Positions 1-9,255 of a stretch of DNA of 64,000 nucleotides are shown one piece after another. A program made the position numbers and the translations under genes. The stretch is from Pyxidicoccus caerfyrddinensis. Lineage in GTDB: Bacteria; Myxococcota; Myxococcia; Myxococcales; Myxococcaceae. Position 1 is the stretch's first letter. Each line of letters opens with the position of its first letter. The stretch lies in contig NZ_JAAIYA010000016.1 in the NCBI RefSeq assembly GCF_010894405.1, positions 152,854-216,853 on the forward strand, read 5' to 3'. The notes below the pieces were generated by a model that was not told the DNA's origin, ran no database searches, and saw only the letters and a list, made by a program, of their open reading frames with translations.

Positions 1-1
1 A

Positions 2-682
2 GCGCCCGTGAAGTTCGAGCTGCTGGCAGTGAACCTGGACCAGGGCCACCCCGGCTTCCCCGCGGACAAGCTGGAGGGCTACTTCCAGCGCGAGGGCTAC
101 GCCTACAAGATGCTGAAGGAGGACACCTACAGCATCGTCCTGGAGAAGACGCCTCCCGGCAAGACGCAGTGCTCGGTGTGCTCGCGGATGCGCCGCGGCA
201 TCCTCTACACGGCGGCGGTGGAGCTGGGCTGCACCAAGATTGCCCTGGGCCACCACCGGGACGACCTCATCCACACGCTGCTGTTGAACCTCTTCTTCGC
301 CGGCTCCATCAAGGCGATGCCGCCGTTGCTCCGAAGTGACGACGGGCGCAACGTGGTCATCCGCCCGCTGTGCTACGCGCCGGAGAAGGACATCGCGAAG
401 TTCGCGGAGCTGATGCAGTTTCCCATCATCCCCTGTGATTTGTGCGGCACGCAGGAGAACCTCCAGCGCAAGCGGATGCAGCGGCTGGTGGAGGAGCTGG
501 GCAAGGAGATTCCGAACGTCCGTCAGAGCGTGCTCAACGCGATGATGAACGTGCGGCCGTCGCACCTCCTGGACAAGACGCTCAACCCCGACCCGCTGCA
601 CGCGCGGGAAGATGGGGCACCGACAACGGATTCGAACGATACGCAAGGGAGCGCCAGCCCATGGCTCGAGAGCAGGCAGTAA
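2..682 (+). CDS. ttcA: tRNA 2-thiocytidine biosynthesis protein TtcA, 5' truncated by window edge
   Basis: TtcA is a cytosolic PP-loop enzyme that thiolates cytidine 32 of certain tRNAs, using ATP and an iron-sulfur cluster. The window holds its last 226 residues; the frame is open to the left edge, so the true start and the PP-loop (SGGKDS-type) motif lie outside. Two CxxC motifs typical of the family are visible, CSVCSRMRRG near residue 60 and CDLCGTQENLQRKR near residue 145, together with the GHHRDD segment. The last 30 or so residues are hydrophilic and not obviously conserved. The stop lies 22 bp inside the next gene, which suggests translational coupling. Confidence 0.93.
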   Translation, partial: APVKFELLAVNLDQGHPGFPADKLEGYFQREGYAYKMLKEDTYSIVLEKTPPGKTQCSVCSRMRRGILYTAAVELGCTKIALGHHRDDLIHTLLLNLFFAGSIKAMPPLLRSDDGRNVVIRPLCYAPEKDIAKFAELMQFPIIPCDLCGTQENLQRKRMQRLVEELGKEIPNVRQSVLNAMMNVRPSHLLDKTLNPDPLHAREDGAPTTDSNDTQGSASPWLESRQ

Positions 683-1485
683 AAGCGCGCAAGGACCGCA
701 ACGGCGCGCTGGTGGAGGCGATGCTGCTGGCCGCCATGGCCGACGGCCGGGTGTCGCAGCGGGAGATGCAGACGCTGCTCAGCCGCGTGCTGGAGCGGCC
801 GGAGTTCGAGGGCACGAAGCCCGACGAATTGAACGCGCTGGTGGAGACGAGCGCGGCGCGGCTTTCCGAGGCGAACGATTTGGAGGAGGTGCTGGCCTCG
901 CTGCGGCGCCGGCTGCCGGACCACAAGAACCGGATGCTGGCCTTCGGGTTGGCGGCGGCGGTGGCGCTGGCGGACCAGCGGGCCACGCGCAACGAGCTGG
1001 GCCTCTTGAAGACGTTCCAGGCCGCGCTGGGCATCTCCGAAGACGAGGTGGCGCAAATCATCGACGTCATCGAGAACGGCGGCAGCCTGGCGGAGGCGCT
1101 GGGCGAGCCCCTGGAGCGGCTGTTCGCGGAGGTCATGGTGCTGGTGAGCGCCGCGGACGGGAAGCTGAAGGAGGCCGAGGCGCGGGCGCTGGTGGAGAGC
1201 TTCGCGGCGGACCCCCTCTTCGAGAACGTCAGCCCGGAGCGCGCGCAGAGCTTCGTCAGCGAGTCGGTGGTGGCCCTGGCCGCGGAGGGGCTGCCCCAGC
1301 GGCTCCAGGTGCTGGCGCACGGGCTCACCACCCATACCCAGCGGGTCAAGGCCTACCGGCTGGCGACGAAGATTGCCCACGCGGGCGGCGAGCCGAGCCT
1401 GGCGGAGCAGCGCATCCTGGACATGCTCCAGGCCACTTTCGGGTTGGCCGACGACGAAGTGGCGCGACTGGGCAGGGAGGGGTAG
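661..1485 (+). CDS. TerB-family tellurite-resistance-domain protein
   Basis: This is a 274-residue acidic, all-helical protein. It reads as two tandem TerB-like units, each opening with a helix bearing a D/N-G motif: LLAAMADGRVSQREMQTLL near residue 20 and LVSAADGKLKEAEARALV near residue 160. TerB domains bind metal and are often found at the inner membrane face or fused to signalling domains; no specific partner is indicated here. The ATG at 661 is chosen because it begins MAREQAVKARKD just before the domain, although the frame stays open upstream inside ttcA. It overlaps ttcA by 22 bp and is followed after 12 bp by a PhnD-like gene, so the three probably share a transcript. Confidence 0.8.
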   Translation: MAREQAVKARKDRNGALVEAMLLAAMADGRVSQREMQTLLSRVLERPEFEGTKPDELNALVETSAARLSEANDLEEVLASLRRRLPDHKNRMLAFGLAAAVALADQRATRNELGLLKTFQAALGISEDEVAQIIDVIENGGSLAEALGEPLERLFAEVMVLVSAADGKLKEAEARALVESFAADPLFENVSPERAQSFVSESVVALAAEGLPQRLQVLAHGLTTHTQRVKAYRLATKIAHAGGEPSLAEQRILDMLQATFGLADDEVARLGREG

Positions 1486-1497
1486 TTAGGGGACTGC

Positions 1498-2322
1498 ATG
1501 ACCCTGCAAGTCCCATCCGGCCCCCGGCATTCGTTCCGCTTCGGGCTGCCTCCTTCGCTGGGCAACGAGACGGCGCGGGAGCGCGCGGAGCGGCTCGCGG
1601 CGTTCCTTCAGCGGGCCCTGGGCAAGGTGGTGGAGGTGTCCGTGGCGCCCAGCTACGAGACGCTCGCCAAGGACCTCCTGTCCGGGCGGGCGGACGCGGC
1701 CTGGGCGCCGCCCTTCGTCTGCGCTCGGATGGAGGCGATGGGCGTGCGGGTGGTGGTGCGCGGGGTGCGCCGGGGCATGTCCTCCTACCGGTCGGCATTG
1801 GTGTGCCGGGCGGGGGCGGGGCTGACGGTGGAGCGGCTGAAGGGCACCACGGCGGCGTGGGTGGACCGGGATTCGGTGGCGGGCTACCTGCTGCCCACCG
1901 CGTACCTCAAGGCGCAGGGGCATGAGCCCACGCGGGCCTTCTCCGCGCAGCAATTCACCGGCTCGTACCGGGGCGCGCTGGAGGCGGTGCTGGACGGCAA
2001 GGCGGACGTGGCGAGCGTCTTCTGCCCGCCGGCCTCCACGGGCCTGACGTTCGCCACGGGTGTGGAGGACGTGCTGGGCCCTGGCGCGGGGCGCCGCTTC
2101 GAGCTGATTGCGTACACGGACGAGGCGCCCAATGACGGGGTGCCCGTGGCCATGGGCCTGCCGCCGGAGTTGGTGAGCACGCTGGAGTCCTCGCTGCTGG
2201 GCCTGCAGGCGTCGGCGGAGGGCCAGGCGCTGCTGAAGGACATCTTCAACGCGGACCGCTTCGAGCCCGCGCCGCGCATGGGCTACCGCGCGCTGTACCG
2301 CGTCGCGCTGGCGAGCCTGTAG
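1498..2322 (+). CDS. PhnD-like phosphate/phosphonate-binding-type protein without signal peptide
   Basis: A 274-residue protein with the periplasmic-binding-protein fold of the PhnD/SsuA type. Visible family features are the N-terminal FRFGLPPSLG strand, LLSGRADAAWAPPFVCARM near residue 65, and VLDGKADVASVFCPP near residue 165, where the family usually carries its ligand-loop residues. No signal peptide or lipobox is present and no ABC permease or ATPase is nearby, so this copy may be a cytoplasmic ligand-binding protein rather than a transporter subunit. The start follows the TerB gene by 12 bp, with a weak AGGGG ribosome site. The ligand cannot be named from sequence. Confidence 0.72.
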   Translation: MTLQVPSGPRHSFRFGLPPSLGNETARERAERLAAFLQRALGKVVEVSVAPSYETLAKDLLSGRADAAWAPPFVCARMEAMGVRVVVRGVRRGMSSYRSALVCRAGAGLTVERLKGTTAAWVDRDSVAGYLLPTAYLKAQGHEPTRAFSAQQFTGSYRGALEAVLDGKADVASVFCPPASTGLTFATGVEDVLGPGAGRRFELIAYTDEAPNDGVPVAMGLPPELVSTLESSLLGLQASAEGQALLKDIFNADRFEPAPRMGYRALYRVALASL

Positions 2323-2374
2323 CCGCGCACGCCGGCTTGTCGTGGCGGGCCTTCGCGGGCTTGACTGCGCGGGC

Positions 2375-2833
2375 ATGCGTCTCCTCCTTCGCCGCCTGTC
2401 CCTCACGGGGGCCGTCCTCCTCGCCGGCTGTGGCGGTATCCGCCAGGGCCTCGCGGAGGAGGGGTACCTGCAACAGCAGCTCTACGACTACGCCTACGAC
2501 GTCCCCCTGGACAGCCTCTGGACCGAGGCGAAGGGACTGACGGGGCAGGGGGAGGAGTCGGCGGAGCGGGGTGTGCGCACCCTCTCCGTGCCTGCTCGGA
2601 GGGGAGAGGGGGACGTCCCGGAGTCCTACGGACTCCTGCTCCGGGGCTGGGAGTCGGAGGGGCGCAGCTACGTGCGCGTCTTCCGGGTCCGGTATGGCGA
2701 CCCCGCGCCGAATCTCTCGGACCCCGCGGCACGCGTGATGGAGCTGGAGCTGCGGCTCCTCGAGCGCTTCCACCCGGAGGACGCGCGGAGGTTCCAGGAG
2801 GGCGCGCGCCTCGCCGGGCAGCGCGCCCGGTAG
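2375..2833 (+). CDS. small lipoprotein of unknown function
   Basis: A 152-residue predicted lipoprotein. The start at 2375 gives a short basic n-region, a hydrophobic stretch and the lipobox LLAGC with cysteine at residue 19. The rest is a hydrophilic alpha/beta domain rich in Glu and Arg, with SWESEGRS-like and YVRVFRVRYG segments and a C-terminal helix. I do not recognise the family. The frame is also open for 11 codons upstream, but that start would bury the signal peptide. It converges on the next gene, with only 3 bp between the two stop codons. Confidence 0.65.
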   Translation: MRLLLRRLSLTGAVLLAGCGGIRQGLAEEGYLQQQLYDYAYDVPLDSLWTEAKGLTGQGEESAERGVRTLSVPARRGEGDVPESYGLLLRGWESEGRSYVRVFRVRYGDPAPNLSDPAARVMELELRLLERFHPEDARRFQEGARLAGQRAR

Positions 2834-2836
2834 CGC

Positions 2837-4111
2837 TCACTCCATCTGCACGACGAGCACCGCGGGCCTGCCGGGGGAGATGTCCACCTCGCGCACCTGC
2901 TCCCGGGTTGCCGTCCGGACTCGCACCACCTGCCGTCCCTTCGGCACCGGCAGGCGCACGACCTGGAACTCGGCGGGAAGGCTGAGCCAGCCCTGGGCCA
3001 TGCGGTTGTTCACCTCCGACACCCGGCGGATGACCAGCGCGCCTCCCACGGGAGGAATCAGCAGCCAGCTCACCGCCGTGCCCAGGTTCACCGCGAGCGA
3101 CGGTGCCCGCTCCGTATCGGTGAGCGCTCCCAGCGCGCCACGGCGGAGCAGCAGGTTCTCCAGCGAGGTGACGGTCTCCGCCTCCTGGGACTGTCCGGCC
3201 ACCTCCACCCGCGCCTTCACGTGAGACCAGCTCCGCGCGCAGACGGACCAGACGCTGGTCTCGCCCATGGGAACGACGCAGCGCTCGGGGATGCGGCCGG
3301 CTTCCACGAAGACCACCAGCTCCCCTTCATCCGGCGCTGCGGGCGACACAGGCTCCGGGTGTGCCTGCTCCAGCTCCGGCAGCTCCGGGCGAGCCAGCCG
3401 CCGGGCCTCCGCGACGAGCTTCGGCGTCAGGTGCGCCAGGTGCGAGGGCGCTCCCGGGGGCGCCAGGCGGGTGACACGCCACGCGTCCAGGTAGTCGATG
3501 AACGCTGACGCCTCGTTTCCCGACAGCTCGAGCGCCAGCGCGCTCACGTACAGCCCGAACGCGAGCCGCTCCAGGTACGCACGGAAGTCCTCGTCGAAGG
3601 GCACCAGCGCGAGGTTCCGCTCCAGCTCCGTGCGGTGCCGTGCCTCCAGGTGTTGCCGCAGGTGCAGCGCGTCCGTGAGCCGCGCCTCCACCGCCGCCTC
3701 CTCCGGGCGGCCGAGCTGGAGGAAGTTGAGCGCGTTCAGGGTGTGCAGCGCCTGTCGCTCCAGCGTCCCCATCCGCCACGGCGCACTCCCGAAGAGCTCC
3801 TCGGACAGCCGCACCGTCTCTCGCTCGTCCGCGAGCTCCGCCGCCTCCTGGAGAGCCCGGGCGCTCTGCTCCCACTCTCCGGCCCGGTGCAGCAGCGCGC
3901 CCCGGTCCGCCACCACCAGCAGCGGGTCCAGGGACTCGCGTCCCGCCTCGGCGTCCAGCTCCCGCAGGGCCTCGGGGTACTGCTCCGCCTCGGCCAGTGC
4001 TTGCACCCGGGCGGTGTGCCGCACGTAGCTCGGTGTGCAGGCGCCCAGGGCCAGTACGAGCAGGAGCCCGACACAGCGGATGGAGCGGGGGACGACCATG
4101 GCGGCCCTCAT
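2837..4111 (-). CDS. TPR-like outer-membrane lipoprotein, COG3014-like
   Basis: A 424-residue predicted lipoprotein with signal peptide and lipobox LALGAC (cysteine near residue 25). Residues 30-240 are helical and TPR-like (paired Ala/Leu-rich helices such as YPEALRELDAE and YVSALALELSGNEASAFIDY). They are followed by a beta domain that begins GELVVFVEAGRIPE and ends with a basic strand pair. This order, helical repeats and then a GEVVVF-type strand, resembles the uncharacterised COG3014 lipoproteins; that match is from memory of the family pattern. An ATG four codons later (4099) has a better AGGG ribosome site and is an equally good start. Function unknown. Confidence 0.65.
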   Translation of the reverse strand: MRAAMVVPRSIRCVGLLLVLALGACTPSYVRHTARVQALAEAEQYPEALRELDAEAGRESLDPLLVVADRGALLHRAGEWEQSARALQEAAELADERETVRLSEELFGSAPWRMGTLERQALHTLNALNFLQLGRPEEAAVEARLTDALHLRQHLEARHRTELERNLALVPFDEDFRAYLERLAFGLYVSALALELSGNEASAFIDYLDAWRVTRLAPPGAPSHLAHLTPKLVAEARRLARPELPELEQAHPEPVSPAAPDEGELVVFVEAGRIPERCVVPMGETSVWSVCARSWSHVKARVEVAGQSQEAETVTSLENLLLRRGALGALTDTERAPSLAVNLGTAVSWLLIPPVGGALVIRRVSEVNNRMAQGWLSLPAEFQVVRLPVPKGRQVVRVRTATREQVREVDISPGRPAVLVVQME

Positions 4112-4170
4112 GCTACCCCGTGTCGCATTTCTCCAATGCAGGCCCCGAGAGACGGCGGCAGGATGCGCGC

Positions 4171-4533
4171 ATGACCGAGCTCAAGACCTACGAAGGTGGC
4201 TGTCACTGCGGGAAGGTTCGCTACTCCGTGAAGCTGGACCTCTCCCAGCCCGCGGTGTCGTGTAATTGCTCCATCTGCCAGAAGACGGGGACGATGCTCA
4301 GCTTCGTGCCCGTGGAGAACTTCACGCTGAAGTCCGGTGAGAAGGACCTCACCGACTACCAGTTCAACAAGAAGGTCATCCACCACCTGTTCTGCTCCAC
4401 GTGCGGCGTGCGCTCGTTCGCGCGCGGCACCGGCCCGGATGGCAAGGAGATGCGCGCCATCAACGTGCGCTGCCTGGACGGCGTGGAGCTCGACAAGTTG
4501 AACGTGATGAAGTTCAACGGCAAGGACCGGTAG
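4171..4533 (+). CDS. GFA-family (glutathione-dependent formaldehyde-activating-like) zinc protein
   Basis: A 120-residue cytosolic protein of the GFA/CENP-V family, which has a Mss4-like zinc fold. Cysteine motifs are in the expected places: CHCGKV near residue 10, CNCSICQKTG near residue 31 and FCSTCGVRSFARG near residue 72. Members were named for S-hydroxymethylglutathione synthesis, but many have no shown activity, so the substrate is open. The start at 4171 is the only ATG that leaves the family N-terminus (TYEGGCHCG) close to the beginning. It is divergent from the COG3014-like lipoprotein and convergent with the kinase gene. Confidence 0.85.
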   Translation: MTELKTYEGGCHCGKVRYSVKLDLSQPAVSCNCSICQKTGTMLSFVPVENFTLKSGEKDLTDYQFNKKVIHHLFCSTCGVRSFARGTGPDGKEMRAINVRCLDGVELDKLNVMKFNGKDR

Positions 4534-4568
4534 TCCCGTAGGACGATGAAGCGGAAGTCCCCGCGCTC

Positions 4569-4587
4569 CAGTCCGCACCAGGGACTG
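4569..4587. terminator. short hairpin between convergent genes
   Basis: CAGTCC and GGACTG pair around a 7-nt loop in the 112-bp gap between the GFA gene and the kinase gene, which converge. No T-run follows on either strand, so it is only a possible terminator. Confidence 0.3.
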
Positions 4588-4645
4588 CGTGGGATCAGGC
4601 CTGCTCCAGTCCCTCCAGCATGGGCGGAGCCTGGAGCCTGGACTG

Positions 4646-6157
4646 CTACCGCTCACCCTCGCCGTGGCCACCACCGCGAGGCGGCGCACGCCGGGGCGGA
4701 GGAGCCTCCTCCGCCGTGGGCCGAGCGGACTTCGCTGGGGCAGGCTTCGTGCCCGGTGCCGCGGCCGGTGACTTGCTCACCGCAGCGCTCTTGCCCTGCG
4801 GCGGCGAGGGCGGCACGGGCGCGGCGGACGCGGAAGAGCCGGCCCCCGCGCTCCGTCCCGGTGAAGCGGGGCCAGGCGAACCACCCCCCACGTTCCTGCC
4901 AGGAGTCGCGGGGACGGGCGAAGCCGAGGCGGAGGACCCGCCACTCGCGCTCCGCGCAGGCGGGGACACGGGGGGCACCGACGCGGACGACACCGTCCGG
5001 CCCGGTGCACCCGGCACGGGCGCCGCCGACGCGGATGAAGCCCCAGGAGCCTTCACGGGTGCCGCCGAAGCGGACGAGCTCCCCTTCACCGGCGACGCCG
5101 CGGGAGACGAGCCGCCACCCTGCCGCGCCGGCTTCGCCTCGGCCGACGGCGCACTGGCCGCCAGCCGCGCCGCGAGCTTCGGGTCGTAGTGGATGACGGT
5201 GGGCTCGGCGGCGAAGCGCTCCTCCTCCAATTCATCCGCGTACATGTCCTGCATGAACGCGGCGAGGTGCGTGGGCGTGGCGTGCAGCTTCTGCTGCATG
5301 AGGAACTCCTCCAGCGCGAGCTGCAGCTCACCCGCCGTGGAGAAGCGCTCCTCGCGCTTGCGCGCCAGCGCCTTGAGGACAATCGCGTCCAGCGCCTTGG
5401 GAATCTCCGGCACCACCTCCGACGGCGGGAGGATCTTCGCCCCCACCACCGCCTTGAGCGTGGCGAACTCCGTGTCCCGCTTGAACAGCCGCGTCAGCGT
5501 CAACAGCTCGTAGAACACCGTCCCCAGGCCATACACGTCCGAGCGGTGGTCCAACGGCTCGCCTCGCGCCTGCTCCGGGGACATGTACGCGTGCTTGCCC
5601 TTGATGGTGCCCACCATCGTCTGGGACAGCTTCCCGGACGCCTTGGCCACCCCGAAGTCGATGAGCTTCACGCCGCCGTTGAAGCCCACCAGCACGTTCT
5701 GCGGCGACACGTCCCGGTGGATCAGCGCCAGCTTCCGTCCGGACGGGCTGCGCGCGTTGTGCGCCGCGTCCAGCCCCGCGGCCGCGTCCGCGATGATGCG
5801 GCACTTCAGCCCCAGGGGAATCGTCACCTTGCGCTGCTGGGCGCGCACCCCCAGCGGCCCCACCGCCTCGCCGTGCACGTACTCCATGGCGATGAAGTAC
5901 TGCCCGTCCACGTCGCCCAGGTCGTAGATCTGCGCGATGTGGGGGTGGTTGAGGTGCGCGGCGATGCGCCCCTCGTCGAGGAACATCTGGATGAACTCGT
6001 CGTCCTCGGACAGGTGGGGCAACAGCCGCTTGAGCACCAGCAGCTTCTGGAAGCCCACGGGGCCCTTCTGCCTCGCGAGGTAGACGGCCCCCATACCGCC
6101 AACGGCGATTCTCCGGAGCAGCTCGTAGCGGCCGAACGTTTCCACGACGACCGCCAC
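4646..6157 (-). CDS. Hanks-type serine/threonine protein kinase with Ala/Ser/Pro-rich tail
   Basis: A 503-residue eukaryotic-like kinase. The kinase domain spans about residues 10-310. It has the glycine loop AVGGMGAVY (18-26), the ATP lysine K43, the alphaC glutamate E62, the catalytic loop HRDVSPQNVL (147-156), DFG at 168-170 and the activation segment ending in SPEQ (193-196). All catalytic residues are intact. The catalytic aspartate is preceded by Arg, so it is an RD kinase regulated through its activation loop. Residues 330-503 are low-complexity, with recurring SSASAAPV-type repeats and a basic C-terminus. No membrane segment is visible, unlike many myxobacterial relatives. The start is GTG. 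Substrate unknown. Confidence 0.93.
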   Translation of the reverse strand: MAVVVETFGRYELLRRIAVGGMGAVYLARQKGPVGFQKLLVLKRLLPHLSEDDEFIQMFLDEGRIAAHLNHPHIAQIYDLGDVDGQYFIAMEYVHGEAVGPLGVRAQQRKVTIPLGLKCRIIADAAAGLDAAHNARSPSGRKLALIHRDVSPQNVLVGFNGGVKLIDFGVAKASGKLSQTMVGTIKGKHAYMSPEQARGEPLDHRSDVYGLGTVFYELLTLTRLFKRDTEFATLKAVVGAKILPPSEVVPEIPKALDAIVLKALARKREERFSTAGELQLALEEFLMQQKLHATPTHLAAFMQDMYADELEEERFAAEPTVIHYDPKLAARLAASAPSAEAKPARQGGGSSPAASPVKGSSSASAAPVKAPGASSASAAPVPGAPGRTVSSASVPPVSPPARSASGGSSASASPVPATPGRNVGGGSPGPASPGRSAGAGSSASAAPVPPSPPQGKSAAVSKSPAAAPGTKPAPAKSARPTAEEAPPPRRAPPRGGGHGEGER

Positions 6158-6249
6158 GATAGCCGCGCCGGGGCTGGGGGCGGAAGCCCGCGGCGCGTCA
6201 TTTCCCGCAAGGCCCGGACTCCCGTGTCAACCCCCGAGTCCGTGAAACC

Positions 6250-9200
6250 TCAGGGCGAGGACGGAGGGGCCTTGCACACGCTGCGGTAGCGGACCTCCAC
6301 GGCCTGTCCGGGCGTGGGCACCGCGTCCGCGTTGAAGACGACGGAGTTGCTGCCCGCGTCAAACGTCCACCGGCTGCCGGGCAGCACCTGCCCCTGGACG
6401 CGCACCGTCATCTCCGCCGTGCCCGTGGGGTCCGCCGTGAGCGGGAAGTCCGCCTGCAGGGCCCCGGCGCGCTGGATGACCGACTCGAGCAGCGGGCGGT
6501 AGTCGGAGCGGCAGATGGACTCCACCTGGCCGCCCGTGCCGCGCGCCACGCTGACGAAGCGGTCCGCCTCGTTGCCGGCGGTGGAGCAGCTGCTGTCGGT
6601 GGGCACCAGCGCGTAGAGCTGGCTGCGGTGGGACATGCCCGTGCCCTTCAGCGTCTGCAGGAACTGGATGTAGCTGTCCGGGCTGAAGCCGGAGTTGTCG
6701 TCCTCGTCGGCCAGCACCACCACCGCCATGCGGGCGGCCGCGCGGGTGAAGCCCGCGTTGCCGTCGTTCGCCTGCGCGGTGCGCGGGTCGTCCATCTGCT
6801 CGGACAGCGGCGCGGACAGCGCCGCGCGCATCGTCTCCAGGCCCTGCACCAGGTTGTGGCAGAGGCCCACGTCCAGGTTCTGCTGGATGATGTTGGCCGC
6901 GTTGGCGTTGTTGCCGGACACCACGCGCGGGCTGCTGCCGTCCACCGGGAACAGGCGTCCGGCCTCGCCGCCGTTGGCCCCGCCGCCGCACTGCTGGCCG
7001 CGTGCCACCAGGCCCGTGCTGGTGACGCCCACGCGCACGTCCACGCCCTGGTCCTTCGCCGTCTTCAGCCAGTCCGGAATCGCCGCCTTCAGCCGGCTCT
7101 GGTAGGGCGACATGGTGGTGGTGTTGGACACCACGAAGAGCACGTCCAGTTGGCTGTCGGTGCCCTGCGTGTAGCGGTCCACCTGGATGCCCTCGTGGTT
7201 CGTCTCCGCCAGCAGCGGGACGAGGAACGGGCCGGGGTCCGTGTCGGTGTACAGGTACAGCGGGCTGAAGTGCTGCCCGTGCACGTTGCGGGCGTAGCCC
7301 ACCTCAAGCTCGAAGCCTTCGCCCGGGCCCAGCGTGCGCGGCGTGGTGACCGGCGTCAGCAGGCTGAACTGGGTGCTGGTGCCGTTGCCAATCTCCGCGT
7401 CGGAGACGGTAATCGGCTCGCTGCAGCGGTTGGAGACGTACGTCTTGCGCGGGGCCGCGGCGCAGTCGTAGCGGATGGGGCCGAAGTCCACGAAGGACGG
7501 CGTGGCCACGAGGCAGCTCGCCTTCGACATGCCCTTCAGGGGCAGCGTCACCGTGGGGTATGCCGGGTTGTTCACCGTCAGCTTCAGCTCGCCCGTGTAG
7601 CTGCCCTCAGCCGGAGGCCGGAAGGCCACCATGGCGCTGAAGGCCGTGTCATAGACGACCACGCCACCGGTGAGCCGGCCGCCGGGCATGAAGAAGGCGC
7701 CGCCCGCGTCGTTGGAGAGGTGGATGTCCTTCACCGCGCACTCGGCGCGGCCCGGGTTGCGGAAGTAGAAGCCCAGCACCGCGCCGCGGCCGGGCACCAC
7801 GTTGCCGAAGTCCATCGCCGGCTGCGGCAGCAATTCATACACGCAGGGGCCGCTCGCGCGAGCCCGGCCGGTGAGGACGATGGCGCGCTCCGGGTTGAAC
7901 ATGTCGTCCGAGCGCACGTACAGCGTGGCCTGCCAGCTGCCCTCCGCCTTGGGCTCGAAGTAGACCTTCAGCTCCAGCGCGTCGTTGCCGGGGGCAATCG
8001 TCAGCGCATTCGAGTCCAGCGTGGGCCAGGTGCCGCCGCTCCACGCGTAGCGCTGGGTGCCGCGCGTGGGCACGTCGACGTTGAACTGGGTGCTGGCGCC
8101 GTCGGCGCGCACGCCGGTGAAGCGCAAATCCCCGTTGCTGCCCGCGTTGGTGATGCGGATGAGCTTCTCCACCTTGCCGCCCACCGGCAGCTCGCCGAAG
8201 TCGAGCGCCACCGGCGTCACCGCCAGGGTGGGCCGGCCGCCGCGCGCGTCCAGAATCACCTGCGACTGGCGCGCCTTGTCGGACGCGTAGTGCACGGTGA
8301 GGTCGCCCACGTTGGGGCCGGAGAAGCGGGCGGCGAACTCCATCTTCACCTCCACCGTCTCGCCCGGCTGCACCGTGCTGCCCTCCGGCTTGGAGAGCGG
8401 CTGGAAGGCGCGGTCGCTGGTGGCGAGCTTGGAGATGGTGACCGGGCGCCAGGTGATGTTGCGCGCGCGGGTGAAGGACTCGGTGCGCTCGTGCACCGGA
8501 ATCTGGTCGAACGGCACCGGCGCCGGGTCGAACGCGAAGGCGTTGGCCACCGAGTTGCCCTTCAGGTCCACCACGGAGGGCGTGCAGCCCTCGCACGAGC
8601 GGACTTCCAGGCGCGCGCCCATGGCACCCAGCGCGCGGGGCAGGTACTTCGTGCTGACCTTCTGCGAGGCGAAGGGCGGAATGGTGATGGTGTCCGGAGT
8701 GAAGGGGTCCGGGGTGTCACCCTGCACCACCAGCGTCAGCGGCAGGTCCACCGGGTTGGTGACGGTGACGTCGAGCGTACGGTCGCTCTCCACCTCCAGC
8801 GTCTCGTAGTCCAGCAGGGGCGGGTACACGCCGATGTGCGTGGGCGTCCCCAGGCCCATGACGCGCACCTGCGCCTGGGCGCCCTGGTTGGCGTCCGTCG
8901 TCACGTGCACCGTCTCTTCGGTGTTGCCCTCCTTCAGCGGGTGGAAGCGCACGTGCACCAGGTGCGACTCGCCCGGCTCCACCCTTCCGCCGCCCTCCCC
9001 GAGCTCCACCTCATAGGAGGGGTTGCCGGCCAGCCCCAGCGCGTCGAGCGCGAAGAAGGGCACATAGCCGACGTTCCGGATGCGTACTTCCTTCTCACGC
9101 CACTCGCCCACCGGCACCTCGCCGAAGTCGAGCACGTCCACGTCCAACACCGCCGTCGCCTGCACCGCGCGGGTTTCATCCCCCTCGTGGCAGGCCGCTC

Positions 9201-9255
9201 CGGTGATGGCGAGCAACGCCAGCGCGAGCAAACGCCCCCTCAGCCCCATCCTCAT
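6250..9255 (-). CDS. large lipoprotein with Hydin/MSP-like repeats and a degenerate VWA domain
   Basis: A 1001-residue predicted lipoprotein with lipobox ITGAAC (cysteine near 22). At least six Ig-like choice-of-anchor-D/Hydin modules can be traced by strand motifs such as LDFGEVPVGE (near 40), LDFGELPVGG (near 350), MDFGNVVPGR (near 480) and VDFGPI (near 590). From about residue 700 a von Willebrand A-like fold begins with QLDVLFVVSNTTTM. The usual metal-site DxSxS is changed, because the first Asp is Ser, although MAVVVLADEDDNS later keeps the fold. The role is probably in cell-surface or envelope structure. The ATG at 9255 has a GGAG ribosome site. Confidence 0.8.
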   Translation of the reverse strand: MRMGLRGRLLALALLAITGAACHEGDETRAVQATAVLDVDVLDFGEVPVGEWREKEVRIRNVGYVPFFALDALGLAGNPSYEVELGEGGGRVEPGESHLVHVRFHPLKEGNTEETVHVTTDANQGAQAQVRVMGLGTPTHIGVYPPLLDYETLEVESDRTLDVTVTNPVDLPLTLVVQGDTPDPFTPDTITIPPFASQKVSTKYLPRALGAMGARLEVRSCEGCTPSVVDLKGNSVANAFAFDPAPVPFDQIPVHERTESFTRARNITWRPVTISKLATSDRAFQPLSKPEGSTVQPGETVEVKMEFAARFSGPNVGDLTVHYASDKARQSQVILDARGGRPTLAVTPVALDFGELPVGGKVEKLIRITNAGSNGDLRFTGVRADGASTQFNVDVPTRGTQRYAWSGGTWPTLDSNALTIAPGNDALELKVYFEPKAEGSWQATLYVRSDDMFNPERAIVLTGRARASGPCVYELLPQPAMDFGNVVPGRGAVLGFYFRNPGRAECAVKDIHLSNDAGGAFFMPGGRLTGGVVVYDTAFSAMVAFRPPAEGSYTGELKLTVNNPAYPTVTLPLKGMSKASCLVATPSFVDFGPIRYDCAAAPRKTYVSNRCSEPITVSDAEIGNGTSTQFSLLTPVTTPRTLGPGEGFELEVGYARNVHGQHFSPLYLYTDTDPGPFLVPLLAETNHEGIQVDRYTQGTDSQLDVLFVVSNTTTMSPYQSRLKAAIPDWLKTAKDQGVDVRVGVTSTGLVARGQQCGGGANGGEAGRLFPVDGSSPRVVSGNNANAANIIQQNLDVGLCHNLVQGLETMRAALSAPLSEQMDDPRTAQANDGNAGFTRAAARMAVVVLADEDDNSGFSPDSYIQFLQTLKGTGMSHRSQLYALVPTDSSCSTAGNEADRFVSVARGTGGQVESICRSDYRPLLESVIQRAGALQADFPLTADPTGTAEMTVRVQGQVLPGSRWTFDAGSNSVVFNADAVPTPGQAVEVRYRSVCKAPPSSP

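Noticed and set aside
5189..6289. A 366-residue open frame opposite the Ser/Thr kinase
   Set aside because: It has antisense composition and no motif, while the kinase on the other strand has all catalytic residues.
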